Source: Corallincola sp.
GTDB taxonomy: Bacteria > Pseudomonadota > Gammaproteobacteria > Enterobacterales > Neiellaceae
DNA: 6,088 nucleotides
Direction: 5' to 3'
Assembly (NCBI GenBank): GCA_017998495.1
Contig: JAGOCY010000098.1
Location: 1 to 6,088 of the forward strand
Shown here: piece after piece, positions 1-6,021 of the stretch
Numbering within the stretch: position 1 is the stretch's first letter
How the letters are laid out: every line of letters begins with the position of its first letter
The notes under the pieces: generated by a model
The model's database searches: none
What the model was told of the DNA's origin: nothing
What the model saw: the letters and a program-made list of their open reading frames with translations, nothing else
Program-made: the position numbers and the translations under genes

Positions 1-439
1 GTTTACCACCATAGGTATCAAGCTGGGGTTTATTTCGCTGCTGCTGGCGCATATCACCTTCTGCCTGCCCTTTGTGGTGGCCAGCGTCTACGCCCGCCTG
101 CGTGGTTTTGACCACAACATCATCGATGCCGCCCGTGATTTGGGGGCCACCGACGCGGTGATCTTTCGCCGCATTCTGGTGCCATTGGCAATGCCGGCAA
201 TCATCGGTGGCTGGCTGCTGGCCTTCACCCTGTCGCTGGATGATGTGATCGTGTCATCATTCGTCACCGGCCCCGGTTACGAGATCCTGCCGCTGCGCAT
301 CCAGTCGATGGTGCGGGTGGGGGTTTCACCGGAGATCAACGCGCTGGCCACCCTGCTGCTGACCGGCTCGCTGGTGCTGGTGACCCTGTCCCAATGGTTG
401 ACCTGGCGGGTCGGCCGTGCCCGTCCCCCCTCTGCTTAG
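1..439 (+). CDS. potC: Spermidine/putrescine ABC transporter permease PotC (3' part; 5' end off window)
   Basis: This is the inner-membrane permease subunit of the PotABCD polyamine importer; with PotB it forms the channel driven by the ATPase PotA. The reading frame is open from base 2, and the GTG codons near base 74 are internal, so the gene enters from outside the window. About 145 C-terminal residues are visible, against roughly 264 for E. coli PotC. They include the cytoplasmic EAA loop that docks on the ATPase (DAARDLGAT, then ILVPLAMPAI, visible residues 42-67). They also include SLDDVIVSSFVTGP and the stretch EILPLRIQSMVRVGVSPEIN, which matches PotC better than the paralogue PotI. 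Hydrophobic segments lie at about 8-27, 66-86 and 114-132. The stop codon TAG (437-439) lies inside the Shine-Dalgarno sequence of potD, so the two are an operon with probable translational coupling. potA and potB would be expected upstream. Confidence 0.93.
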   Translation, partial: FTTIGIKLGFISLLLAHITFCLPFVVASVYARLRGFDHNIIDAARDLGATDAVIFRRILVPLAMPAIIGGWLLAFTLSLDDVIVSSFVTGPGYEILPLRIQSMVRVGVSPEINALATLLLTGSLVLVTLSQWLTWRVGRARPPSA

Positions 440-442
440 GAG
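437..442 (+). promoter_or_regulatory. Shine-Dalgarno sequence of potD that decides its start
   Basis: TAGGAG (437-442) is a good ribosome binding site and contains the potC stop codon. It directly abuts the ATG at 443 (no spacer), but lies 6 nt before the in-frame GTG at 449, which is the usual distance. This favours GTG 449 as the real start of potD and suggests that ribosomes ending potC re-initiate on potD. Confidence 0.6.
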
Positions 443-448
443 ATGCCT

Positions 449-1489
449 GTGAAAAGACTCTGCACCCTGGCCTTGCTGGCCGTATTGACCGGCTGTTCGG
501 AACAACCGGCAGAACAGACGCTGAATGTCTACAGCTGGTCAGAATATATCCCTGATGAGCTGGTGCAGGAGTTCTCCCGAGAAACCGGCATCAAGGTGAA
601 TTACAGCACCTACGAGAGCAACGAGGCGATGTACGCCAAGATCTCACTGCTCAAGGGCGAAGGCTATGACGTGGTGTTCCCCTCCACCTATTACGTCGCC
701 AAGATGGCCAAGGCCGGGCTGGTGCAACCTATCGATCAAAGCCGTCTGACCAACCTGGCTAACATCGATCCGGCACTGCTCAACAAAGCCTATGATCCCA
801 ACAACAAATTCAGCCTGCCCTTTATGTGGGGCAGTACCGGCATCGCCGTGGACACGGCGGTGATCGATGCGGCCGAGATCACCAGCTGGAACTCGCTGTG
901 GGATGCCAAATACCAGGGCAAACTGCAGTTGTCTGATGATGTGCGCGAGGTGTTTCAGCTGGCGTTGATGGCGTTAGGCCACGATGGTAACAGCCAGAAC
1001 CCAGCCGAGATTGAAGCCGCGTTCAACCACCTCAAGGCGCTGATGCCCAATGTTCGCTCCTTTAATTCCGACGCCCAGCACGCCGGTTTCCTCAATGGCG
1101 ATATCAGCCTTGGGGTGGTGTGGGCGGCTGAAGCGGTGCGCGCCAACAGCGAAAAGCCATCGGTGCAGTATCTGTTCCCTAAGGAAGGCGCGATCTTCTG
1201 GATCGACTGCATGGTGATCCCGTCTGGCGCCAAGAACGCCGACGCAGCTCACAAGTTCATCGACTTCCTGCTACGCCCCGATGTCGCCAAGCGCATGGTC
1301 GAGAATACCGGTTATTCCACCACCAACCTGGCGGCCAGGCCGCTGCTGGATGAGGCCACCCGTAACAACCCGGCGATCTTCCCGCCGCCTGAGGTGATGG
1401 CCAAAGGGCAGTTCCAGAACGATATCAGCGACGAGGCGACCGCCCTGTACGAGAAGTACTTCGAGCTGCTTAAAGTGGGCGCGCAGTAA
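449..1489 (+). CDS. potD: Spermidine/putrescine-binding protein PotD, lipoprotein form
   Basis: This is the periplasmic substrate-binding protein that hands spermidine or putrescine to PotB/PotC. I start it at GTG 449 (346 aa); starting at ATG 443 adds two residues. The start MKRLCTLALLAVLTGC has a lipobox (LTGC, Cys16), so the protein should be anchored to a membrane by lipid. E. coli PotD is, by contrast, a soluble periplasmic protein. The length is that of PotD (348 aa in E. coli). The residues I recall as lining the polyamine site of E. coli PotD are all present at a constant offset of four: Trp30, Glu32, Tyr33, Ser79, Tyr81, Asp164, Glu167, Trp225, Trp251, Asp253 and Tyr289. Typical PotD stretches include YSTYESNEAMYAK, PSTYYV, REVFQLAL, FLLRPDVAK and NLAAR. 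It follows potC directly and ends 35 bp before the convergent cobB. The alternative, PotF, is less likely given the neighbouring PotC and the sequence match to PotD. Confidence 0.95.
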   Translation: MKRLCTLALLAVLTGCSEQPAEQTLNVYSWSEYIPDELVQEFSRETGIKVNYSTYESNEAMYAKISLLKGEGYDVVFPSTYYVAKMAKAGLVQPIDQSRLTNLANIDPALLNKAYDPNNKFSLPFMWGSTGIAVDTAVIDAAEITSWNSLWDAKYQGKLQLSDDVREVFQLALMALGHDGNSQNPAEIEAAFNHLKALMPNVRSFNSDAQHAGFLNGDISLGVVWAAEAVRANSEKPSVQYLFPKEGAIFWIDCMVIPSGAKNADAAHKFIDFLLRPDVAKRMVENTGYSTTNLAARPLLDEATRNNPAIFPPPEVMAKGQFQNDISDEATALYEKYFELLKVGAQ

Positions 1490-1514
1490 CCAGCGGGCGC
1501 CACAGTCGCATGGC

Positions 1515-1538
1515 ATCAGGGGGCTCAGGCCCCCTGAT
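1515..1538. terminator. Perfect hairpin between convergent potD and cobB, possible bidirectional terminator
   Basis: The arms ATCAGGGGGC (1515-1524) and GCCCCCTGAT (1529-1538) are exact reverse complements around a 4-base loop, TCAG. The hairpin begins 25 bp after the potD stop, between two convergent genes, which is where a shared terminator is expected. No clear T-run follows on either strand, so classical intrinsic termination is uncertain; it may act mainly as an RNA 3'-end stabiliser. It overlaps the last four sense codons and the stop codon of cobB. Confidence 0.55.
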
Positions 1539-2247
1539 AACGTTTGGGGCGCACGGCCAGCAGCTGCTGGATGTAATCGGGCACCACCGTCGATGCTGGG
1601 CCGTAGTGATGCTCGGCAAAATCCCAATTGACGTTCGATGGCTCCAGATTGAGTTCGACGCTGTGCGCCCCATGGCTGCGGGCTTCACGCACAAAACCAG
1701 CCGCCGGATAAACATTGCCGGAGGTGCCAATCGCCACAAAGAGATCACAGCAGGCCAGCGCTGTCATGATCTCGTCCATCTGCAGCGGCATCTCGCCAAA
1801 CCACACCACATGAGGGCGAAGGGTCTCGGTCAGGCCGCAGCAGGGGCAGACTTCACTATGGTTAAGATCGCCGGTCAGTGGATAGATCTGGCCACTAATG
1901 CTGCAACGCATCTTCAGCAGTTCGCCATGCATGTGGATCAGCTTGCGGCTGCCAGCCCGCTCATGCAGATCGTCGATGTTTTGGGTTACCAGCAGCAGTT
2001 TCACCCCTTCCGCCCGTTCCAGTGCCGCCAGGGCCAGATGGGCAGCGTTGGGTTGAATGGCGCTCTCCTGCAGCTGGCGCCGGCGGGCGTTATAGAAACG
2101 GTGCACCAGATCCGGGTTGCGGGCAAAGCCCTCGGGGGTGGCCACATCCTCAACACGGTGCTCCTCCCACAGACCATCGCTGGCCCTGAAGGTTTGGATC
2201 CCTGACTCCGCCGAAATGCCGGCGCCCGTTAGCACGACAATGCGCAT
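1525..2247 (-). CDS. cobB: NAD+-dependent protein deacylase CobB (sirtuin)
   Basis: This cytoplasmic sirtuin removes acetyl and probably succinyl groups from lysines, using NAD+ and releasing nicotinamide and O-acyl-ADP-ribose. A known bacterial target is acetyl-CoA synthetase. The 240-aa protein has the NAD-binding GAGIS (residues 8-12) and FRASDGLW (20-27), then [11 protein letters not shown] (89-99) and HGEL with catalytic His107. Four cysteines could bind structural zinc (Cys115, and Cys134, 136, 137 in CPCCG). RPHVVWFGE (144-152) and [12 protein letters not shown] (174-185) follow. Tyr52 and Arg55 in FYNARRRQL correspond to the Tyr/Arg pair that marks class III sirtuins with desuccinylase activity (Tyr92/Arg95 in E. 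coli). It matches the short E. coli form, lacking the N-terminal extension. An in-frame stop lies 21 bp before the ATG, and no strong Shine-Dalgarno is seen. The 3' end is convergent with potD; upstream, 133 bp separate it from the kinase gene on the same strand. Confidence 0.96.
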   Translation of the reverse strand: MRIVVLTGAGISAESGIQTFRASDGLWEEHRVEDVATPEGFARNPDLVHRFYNARRRQLQESAIQPNAAHLALAALERAEGVKLLLVTQNIDDLHERAGSRKLIHMHGELLKMRCSISGQIYPLTGDLNHSEVCPCCGLTETLRPHVVWFGEMPLQMDEIMTALACCDLFVAIGTSGNVYPAAGFVREARSHGAHSVELNLEPSNVNWDFAEHHYGPASTVVPDYIQQLLAVRPKRYQGA

Positions 2248-2380
2248 AGTGGTTAGCAGCGAGGATTAGATGGTCCTAGTGTGATGCAATTTGGTGCAGT
2301 TAACCGGATCAAGGTCAAAATGTGGCCAATGGATGAGGCGCAGGGGTGACCGCTATCGTCAGGGCGTGATCCCGCTCCGG
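2248..2380. other. Gap between the kinase gene and cobB, no gene seen
   Basis: These 133 bp must carry either the cobB promoter or read-through from the kinase operon. On the minus strand I see TTGACC and TTGATC hexamers but no convincing -10 partner at 16-18 bp. I see no strong hairpin with a T-run after the kinase stop, so transcription from the kinase gene into cobB cannot be excluded. No ORF of note lies here. Confidence 0.4.
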
Positions 2381-4003
2381 TTATCCTGATGAGGCCACTG
2401 ATCGGACCAGGCTGGCAGGGAATTCAATCAGATAGCTCAAACCTTTGCCCACCTCACTGGTGGCATTGATACTGCCGTGGAGGGCATGGGTGACAATGTT
2501 GTAAACAATATGGGTACCCAGGCCGCTGCCACCGTAGTTCCGGCGGGTGGTGAAGAAAGGCACAAACAGCTTGCGCAGGTTGTCGCCGCTGATGCCATGA
2601 CCGTTGTCGCTGTACTCCAGCCGGATCAACCCTTGCTCGCCAAACTGCTCCTGCAGGGTTAAACGGATCTGGATCACGCCGTTATCCATGCCATCAAAGC
2701 CATGGATCAAGGAGTTCATCACCAGATTGGTCAGCAGTTGGGCAAAATGGCCGGGTTGAGCATTGACCAACAGCTCATGATCGCCCTCTAGCAACACTTG
2801 ATGGTTACCCCGCTTGAGCTTGGGCTTGAGCGAGTTGATCACCTCGGCAAAGTACCCATAAAGGTCAAACTGCCGCACCGCCTCCGAGCTTTGGTCAACA
2901 GCCACCTGCTTGAAGCTGCGGATCAGCTCTGCTGCCCGCTCCAGATTGCGCCAGGTGATCTCCGTGCCCTCTTCGACCGTGGTCAAAAACTCATTGAACT
3001 GACGTTGCGACAGCTTGCCCTGGGCCATCGCCTCACGAATATGCTGGCTTTCGCCCCGCAGCATGGAGGTCGCGGTAATGCCGATCCCCACCGGGGTGTT
3101 GATCTCATGGGCGACGCCAGCCACCAGCTCACCCAGCGATGCCATCTTCTCCCGCTCCACCAGCTGCGCCTGCGACTTGGACAGGCGCTCCAGCGTCTGT
3201 TGCAGCTGGCTGTTGCGATCCGCCAGTGCCAGGGTGCGCTCCTGGACCTTGTGTTCCAACGTCCGGTTCAGCTCATCGACCTGCTGTTGGCGCTGCTGGC
3301 GCTCAGCGATCTCGCTTTCAATGGTGACCAGCACCCGGTTAAAGCTGTCGCTCAGGCGAGTTAATTCGACAAAGGTCGCTGGCGGTGCCCGCAGATGCCA
3401 ATTGTTGCCTGCAACTATGGCCTCCGCCAGCCCGGCCAGATCATCCACAGGCTTGGCCAGCAGCCGGGTAAAACGCACTGCCAACAGCCCCGCCAGAGCG
3501 CCGGCCACCAGCAGTACCAGGAGTGCCACCAACAGATAGCCGGCCAATACGCCGCTGATGCTGGGCAGCACCACATCCACCACCAGCACGCCATAGGGAG
3601 CATTGGCACTACCGATCCAGGCACTGTGGCGCAGGCTGCTGTTGCTGAGCAGCGGTTCACCGATCACCAGCTCATCGGCCTCAATCAGGCCACTGCCGGT
3701 GGCCGCAAAACGTGCACCTATGGTCTGCGCTTGACCATCCATCAGGAATACTGCGGTACGCAGATACTGTGGCTGCGCCTGCAACCCGGCCAGCAGCTCG
3801 GCAGCGGCGGCTGGGTCGTCGAACAGCAGGGCCGGTTCGATGTTGTAGGCGGTCACACTGAGCTGGGAACTAACGGTGGCTAGAGCCAGATCGCGCTCGC
3901 GCTTCACTGCTACATAGCCATTGGCCAAGGCACTGACCACCAAGGCCACGGCAACCACTGAGGCCATTGCCAGATAAAGCTGGTGACGCAACCGCTGGCG
4001 CAT
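2381..4003 (-). CDS. Membrane sensor histidine kinase with CHASE8-like periplasmic domain and HAMP
   Basis: This 540-aa protein is an inner-membrane kinase that should autophosphorylate on histidine and pass phosphate to a response regulator. In order: TM1 at about 10-32; a periplasmic domain at about 33-150 containing NIEPALLFDDPAAAAELLAG (54-73), which resembles the CHASE8 domain of YfiN; TM2 at about 150-176; HAMP at about 177-230; a Gln/Glu-rich coiled coil at about 228-288; the dimerisation/phosphoacceptor helix with LVAGVAHEINTPVG and phosphorylated His299; then a GHKL ATPase domain with its N-box (TNLVMNSLIHGF, Asn430), G1 box DNGHGIS (466-472), F-box VPFF (481-484) and G2 box GGSGLGTHIV (491-500). 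All catalytic boxes look intact. There is no receiver or HPt domain, so the partner must be encoded elsewhere; none is visible here. The ATG touches the stop codon of the yfiR-like gene and has its own AAGGAG 6 nt upstream, so the two genes are one operon. The CHASE8 assignment is by eye. Confidence 0.93.
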   Translation of the reverse strand: MRQRLRHQLYLAMASVVAVALVVSALANGYVAVKRERDLALATVSSQLSVTAYNIEPALLFDDPAAAAELLAGLQAQPQYLRTAVFLMDGQAQTIGARFAATGSGLIEADELVIGEPLLSNSSLRHSAWIGSANAPYGVLVVDVVLPSISGVLAGYLLVALLVLLVAGALAGLLAVRFTRLLAKPVDDLAGLAEAIVAGNNWHLRAPPATFVELTRLSDSFNRVLVTIESEIAERQQRQQQVDELNRTLEHKVQERTLALADRNSQLQQTLERLSKSQAQLVEREKMASLGELVAGVAHEINTPVGIGITATSMLRGESQHIREAMAQGKLSQRQFNEFLTTVEEGTEITWRNLERAAELIRSFKQVAVDQSSEAVRQFDLYGYFAEVINSLKPKLKRGNHQVLLEGDHELLVNAQPGHFAQLLTNLVMNSLIHGFDGMDNGVIQIRLTLQEQFGEQGLIRLEYSDNGHGISGDNLRKLFVPFFTTRRNYGGSGLGTHIVYNIVTHALHGSINATSEVGKGLSYLIEFPASLVRSVASSG

Positions 4004-4552
4004 CTATAGCTCCTTGGCCAGCCGCAGGAAGCGCGGTTCAAGGCGCAGCCGGCTGGCATCCAGATTACGGCGATTGATGGCAATGGTGATGCGCTCGCCA
4101 TCCACCATTAACGCCAGCATTCCCCCCTGTTTCAGCCATTGGCTATCCAGGCCAACCAGCAGGCTGGCCCGCTCCGCGTGATGGGTCACGCTATCCAGCG
4201 CGCCATTACTTTGAGCGGCAACAATCAGGTGGCAATTGTGGCTTTCGAGGTGGTGGCCCAGCGCTGTCCAGTTATCGAAAGTGAGCGCAGTCAACGGGTG
4301 GCCGGCCACTTCCCGTTTGGCCGTGCTTTGGCCATAGATGGCAGCGATGTCAGCGACCCCTCGGCCGACGAAGCAGCTGGTGATCGGCACGCCGGCGCCA
4401 AGCACGTCGCCCGGCCAGCTGGTGAACTTGGTGATCTGAAACAAGAAGGCCGCCCGCAACGCGGCCGGGCTCTGCTCAACAGCCACGGGCGCTCCGCCCG
4501 GCGTCAGGATCGCCAGGCAGATGGCAATATGCGACCACCACCGAATGATCAG
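4004..4552 (-). CDS. YfiR-family (DUF4154) periplasmic protein, probably with a CUG start
   Basis: This is a small periplasmic regulator. In the YfiBNR system, YfiR binds the periplasmic part of the cyclase YfiN and holds it inactive; here the likely partner is the kinase encoded next. Family hallmarks, numbered from CTG 4552 (182 aa): AAFLFQITKFTSWP (34-47), Cys60 in the strand before the glycine turn, Cys107 in CHLIVA (possible disulfide with Cys60), GGMLALMVDGERITIAIN (143-160), and the closing LRLEPRFLRLAKEL (169-182). The first standard start in frame is GTG at 4484-4486 (160 aa), but it would remove the export signal. Reading upstream gives IIRWWSHIAICLAILTPGGA, a basic and hydrophobic leader typical of a signal peptide, before an in-frame TAA at 4556-4558. 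No ATG, GTG or TTG exists in that part. The YfiR call is strong; the exact start is not. The stop TAG is contiguous with the kinase ATG. Confidence 0.85.
   Translation of the reverse strand: MIIRWWSHIAICLAILTPGGAPVAVEQSPAALRAAFLFQITKFTSWPGDVLGAGVPITSCFVGRGVADIAAIYGQSTAKREVAGHPLTALTFDNWTALGHHLESHNCHLIVAAQSNGALDSVTHHAERASLLVGLDSQWLKQGGMLALMVDGERITIAINRRNLDASRLRLEPRFLRLAKEL
4010..4015 (-). promoter_or_regulatory. Shine-Dalgarno sequence of the kinase gene, inside the end of the yfiR-like gene
   Basis: On the minus strand AAGGAG lies 6 nt before the kinase ATG and codes for the Lys-Glu pair of the YfiR-like protein's C-terminal Lys-Glu-Leu. The kinase is therefore translated with its own ribosome site and probably coupled to its upstream partner. 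Confidence 0.7.
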
Positions 4553-4558
4553 CAGTTA

Positions 4559-4566
4559 CTCCTTAA
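4559..4566 (-). promoter_or_regulatory. Shine-Dalgarno sequence of the yfiR-like gene, pointing to a non-AUG start
   Basis: On the minus strand the site reads TTAAGGAG. The in-frame codons after it are TAA (stop), CTG, CTG, ATC, ATT. The second CTG (4550-4552) is 6 nt from AAGGAG, the same spacing as in the following kinase gene. ATC would be at 9 nt and ATT at 12 nt. No ATG exists here in any nearby frame. Confidence 0.55.
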
Positions 4567-4634
4567 TGCTGTCGCACGTCAAAACCACTTGAGCTGCCTC
4601 ACAGCCCTTGAGTCCCGCCCGTTACGCGTCACAA

Positions 4635-4663
4635 CTTATCGCCCACGCCATTCTGCAACTCAA
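4635..4663 (-). promoter_or_regulatory. Possible sigma-70 promoter for the yfiR-like/kinase operon
   Basis: On the minus strand TTGAGT (4658-4663) and GATAAG (4635-4640) are spaced by exactly 17 bp. Each hexamer matches the consensus at four of six positions. It would give a leader of roughly 75 nt before the CTG start. This is a weak match found by eye in a 178-bp divergent intergenic region, so it is only a candidate. I could not find an equally good candidate for the plus-strand receptor gene. Confidence 0.3.
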
Positions 4664-4681
4664 CCAGTATCAGCTACATTC

Positions 4682-4695
4682 GTGAGCATGCTCAC
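4682..4695. repeat. Perfect 14-bp palindrome in the divergent intergenic region
   Basis: GTGAGCATGCTCAC is fully self-complementary without a spacer. It lies 38 bp upstream of the receptor ATG and upstream of the candidate promoter of the yfiR-like gene. A dimeric regulator binding here could control either or both of the divergent units. I do not recognise it as the site of a known regulator; it is not a good Fur box. Confidence 0.4.
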
Positions 4696-4733
4696 CGCTG
4701 GTGCAACTGGCGAAATCCTGCCCGGGGGCGCTG

Positions 4734-6021
4734 ATGTTTAAACGAGTTGTGCGCTTGGCAATCACCACCGCCGTTTGCAGCACTGGCCAAGCCTGGGCAA
4801 CCGCCGCCGTTGGCGTTGATGAGCTGTTCGATCTGGATGTCAACCAGCTGATGCAGGTGCAGGTCGACAGCGCGGCCACCATGACCCCGACCAGCGAACG
4901 CCTGATGCCCGCCTCAGTGACCACTCTGGATCGCACCCTGATCCGCCAATCTGGCGCCCGCAACCTGTTTGATCTGCTTGAAATTCATGTCCCCAACTTC
5001 CACTACCTGCCTCACCACTACGAAGCACCGCACATGGGCATGCGCGGCATCATCGGCGACCGCGACGACAAATATCTAATCGTTGTTAATGGCCGGGTGA
5101 TCAATGAGCGTACCCATTACGGCGCCCTGAGCGAACGCGATCTGCCACTGATGGCGGATATCCGTCGTATCGACGTGATCCGTGGGCCCGGCTCGGTGAT
5201 CTATGGGCCGGGAGCGGTATCCATGGTGATCAACATCCAGACCGACAGTTACAGCGACCATGGCAGCGATGGTGCCAGCCTGGCCATGGGCGGCGGCGAA
5301 CGCTTCCAGGCGCTAGAGCTGGAGAAAGCGCTAGCCATCGGCGACCACGGTGGTCTGCTGCTGTACGGTGGCATCAGCAATTATGACGGCGCCCAGGGTG
5401 ATGACGCTCACCTGGTTTATGGCTTGAGTGGCACCACCACCTGGGGACAGCAGGTTAACGCCGGTGAACCCGTACCCTTTTATGTATTCGATAACCACGG
5501 CGCTGCTCGCGGCCAACCCAAGATAAAGCTGCATGCTGATTTTGAGCTGGGTGATTTCCGGGCCTGGGTTCGCTACAGCCGCGGCGGTGAGCAGCTCAGC
5601 TGGGAGCACAAGGCATTCTATGAGCAACCCAACGGTATCGCCGAAGCGGGTACGGCTTATGTTGATCTCGCAGGCCAGAGCGTGGCCTATCAGCAACTGC
5701 TGCTGGATCTCTCCCAGCGCTGGGTTCTCAACGATGACCTGTGGCTGGAGCTGAAAGGCGGCTACGACACCTTTGACTACGAACGCACCCTGTTCAACAA
5801 CACTGGGGAGCGGCCGATCGAGAGCCACCGCGAAGAGCAGTACTTTGCCCGCTCCACCCTCAACTGGCGGGCCAGCAAAGCGCAATCCATGGCTGCGGGC
5901 ATCGAATACGGCTATTACCGTTGGGGCCTCGACAGCCCCGGCTATCCAGATACCCCGGCGGTGTCATTCACCCTAGGTGAGATGGACCCATGGCACACCT
6001 ACAGTTACGGCGTGTTTGCTG
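4734..6021 (+). CDS. TonB-dependent outer-membrane receptor (5' part; cut by contig end)
   Basis: This is an outer-membrane gated beta-barrel that takes up or senses a ligand using TonB energy; the ligand is unknown. From ATG 4734 the frame stays open to the end of the window, with about 429 genuine residues before adapter sequence begins. A clear signal peptide (Lys3, Arg4, Arg7, then LAITTAVCSTGQAWA with cleavage after Ala22) supports this start, although the Shine-Dalgarno is weak (a G-rich run). A short N-terminal segment with LMQVQVDSA (39-47) precedes the plug domain (about 55-170), with ASVTTLDRTLIRQSGARNLFDLL, MRGIIGDRDDKYLIVVNGR and RIDVIRGPGSVIYGPGAVSMVINIQT giving the usual plug order. 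Aromatic-rich, alternating barrel strands follow from about 175. No obvious canonical TonB box is seen; LMQVQV may serve. It is transcribed away from the yfiR-like gene. Confidence 0.92.

Noticed and set aside
1510..2205. Long plus-strand ORF opposite cobB
   Set aside because: It is antisense to a clear sirtuin with all catalytic motifs; the translation is low in structure and typical of a GC-rich shadow frame.
2295..2320. Possible FNR/CRP-type site (TTGATCCGGTTAA on the minus strand) before cobB
   Set aside because: Only one half matches TTGAT; the second half does not read ATCAA, so the dyad is not supported.
2798..3539. Overlapping plus-strand ORFs opposite the kinase
   Set aside because: Leucine/glutamine- and serine/arginine-rich translations mirror the coiled-coil and kinase codons on the other strand; the kinase reading is unambiguous.
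4556..4733. Fur box or riboswitch before the receptor gene
   Set aside because: I found no stretch resembling the 19-bp Fur consensus and no conserved riboswitch-like fold in the 178 bp; only the short palindromes stand out.
4139..4741. Plus-strand ORF of about 200 codons across the yfiR-like gene and the intergenic region
   Set aside because: Most of it is antisense to the yfiR-like gene, which has clear family motifs; it overlaps the receptor start and shows no domain features.
5331..5885. 184-codon minus-strand ORF inside the receptor gene
   Set aside because: It is the antisense shadow of the open receptor frame; no recognisable motifs, ribosome site or signal.
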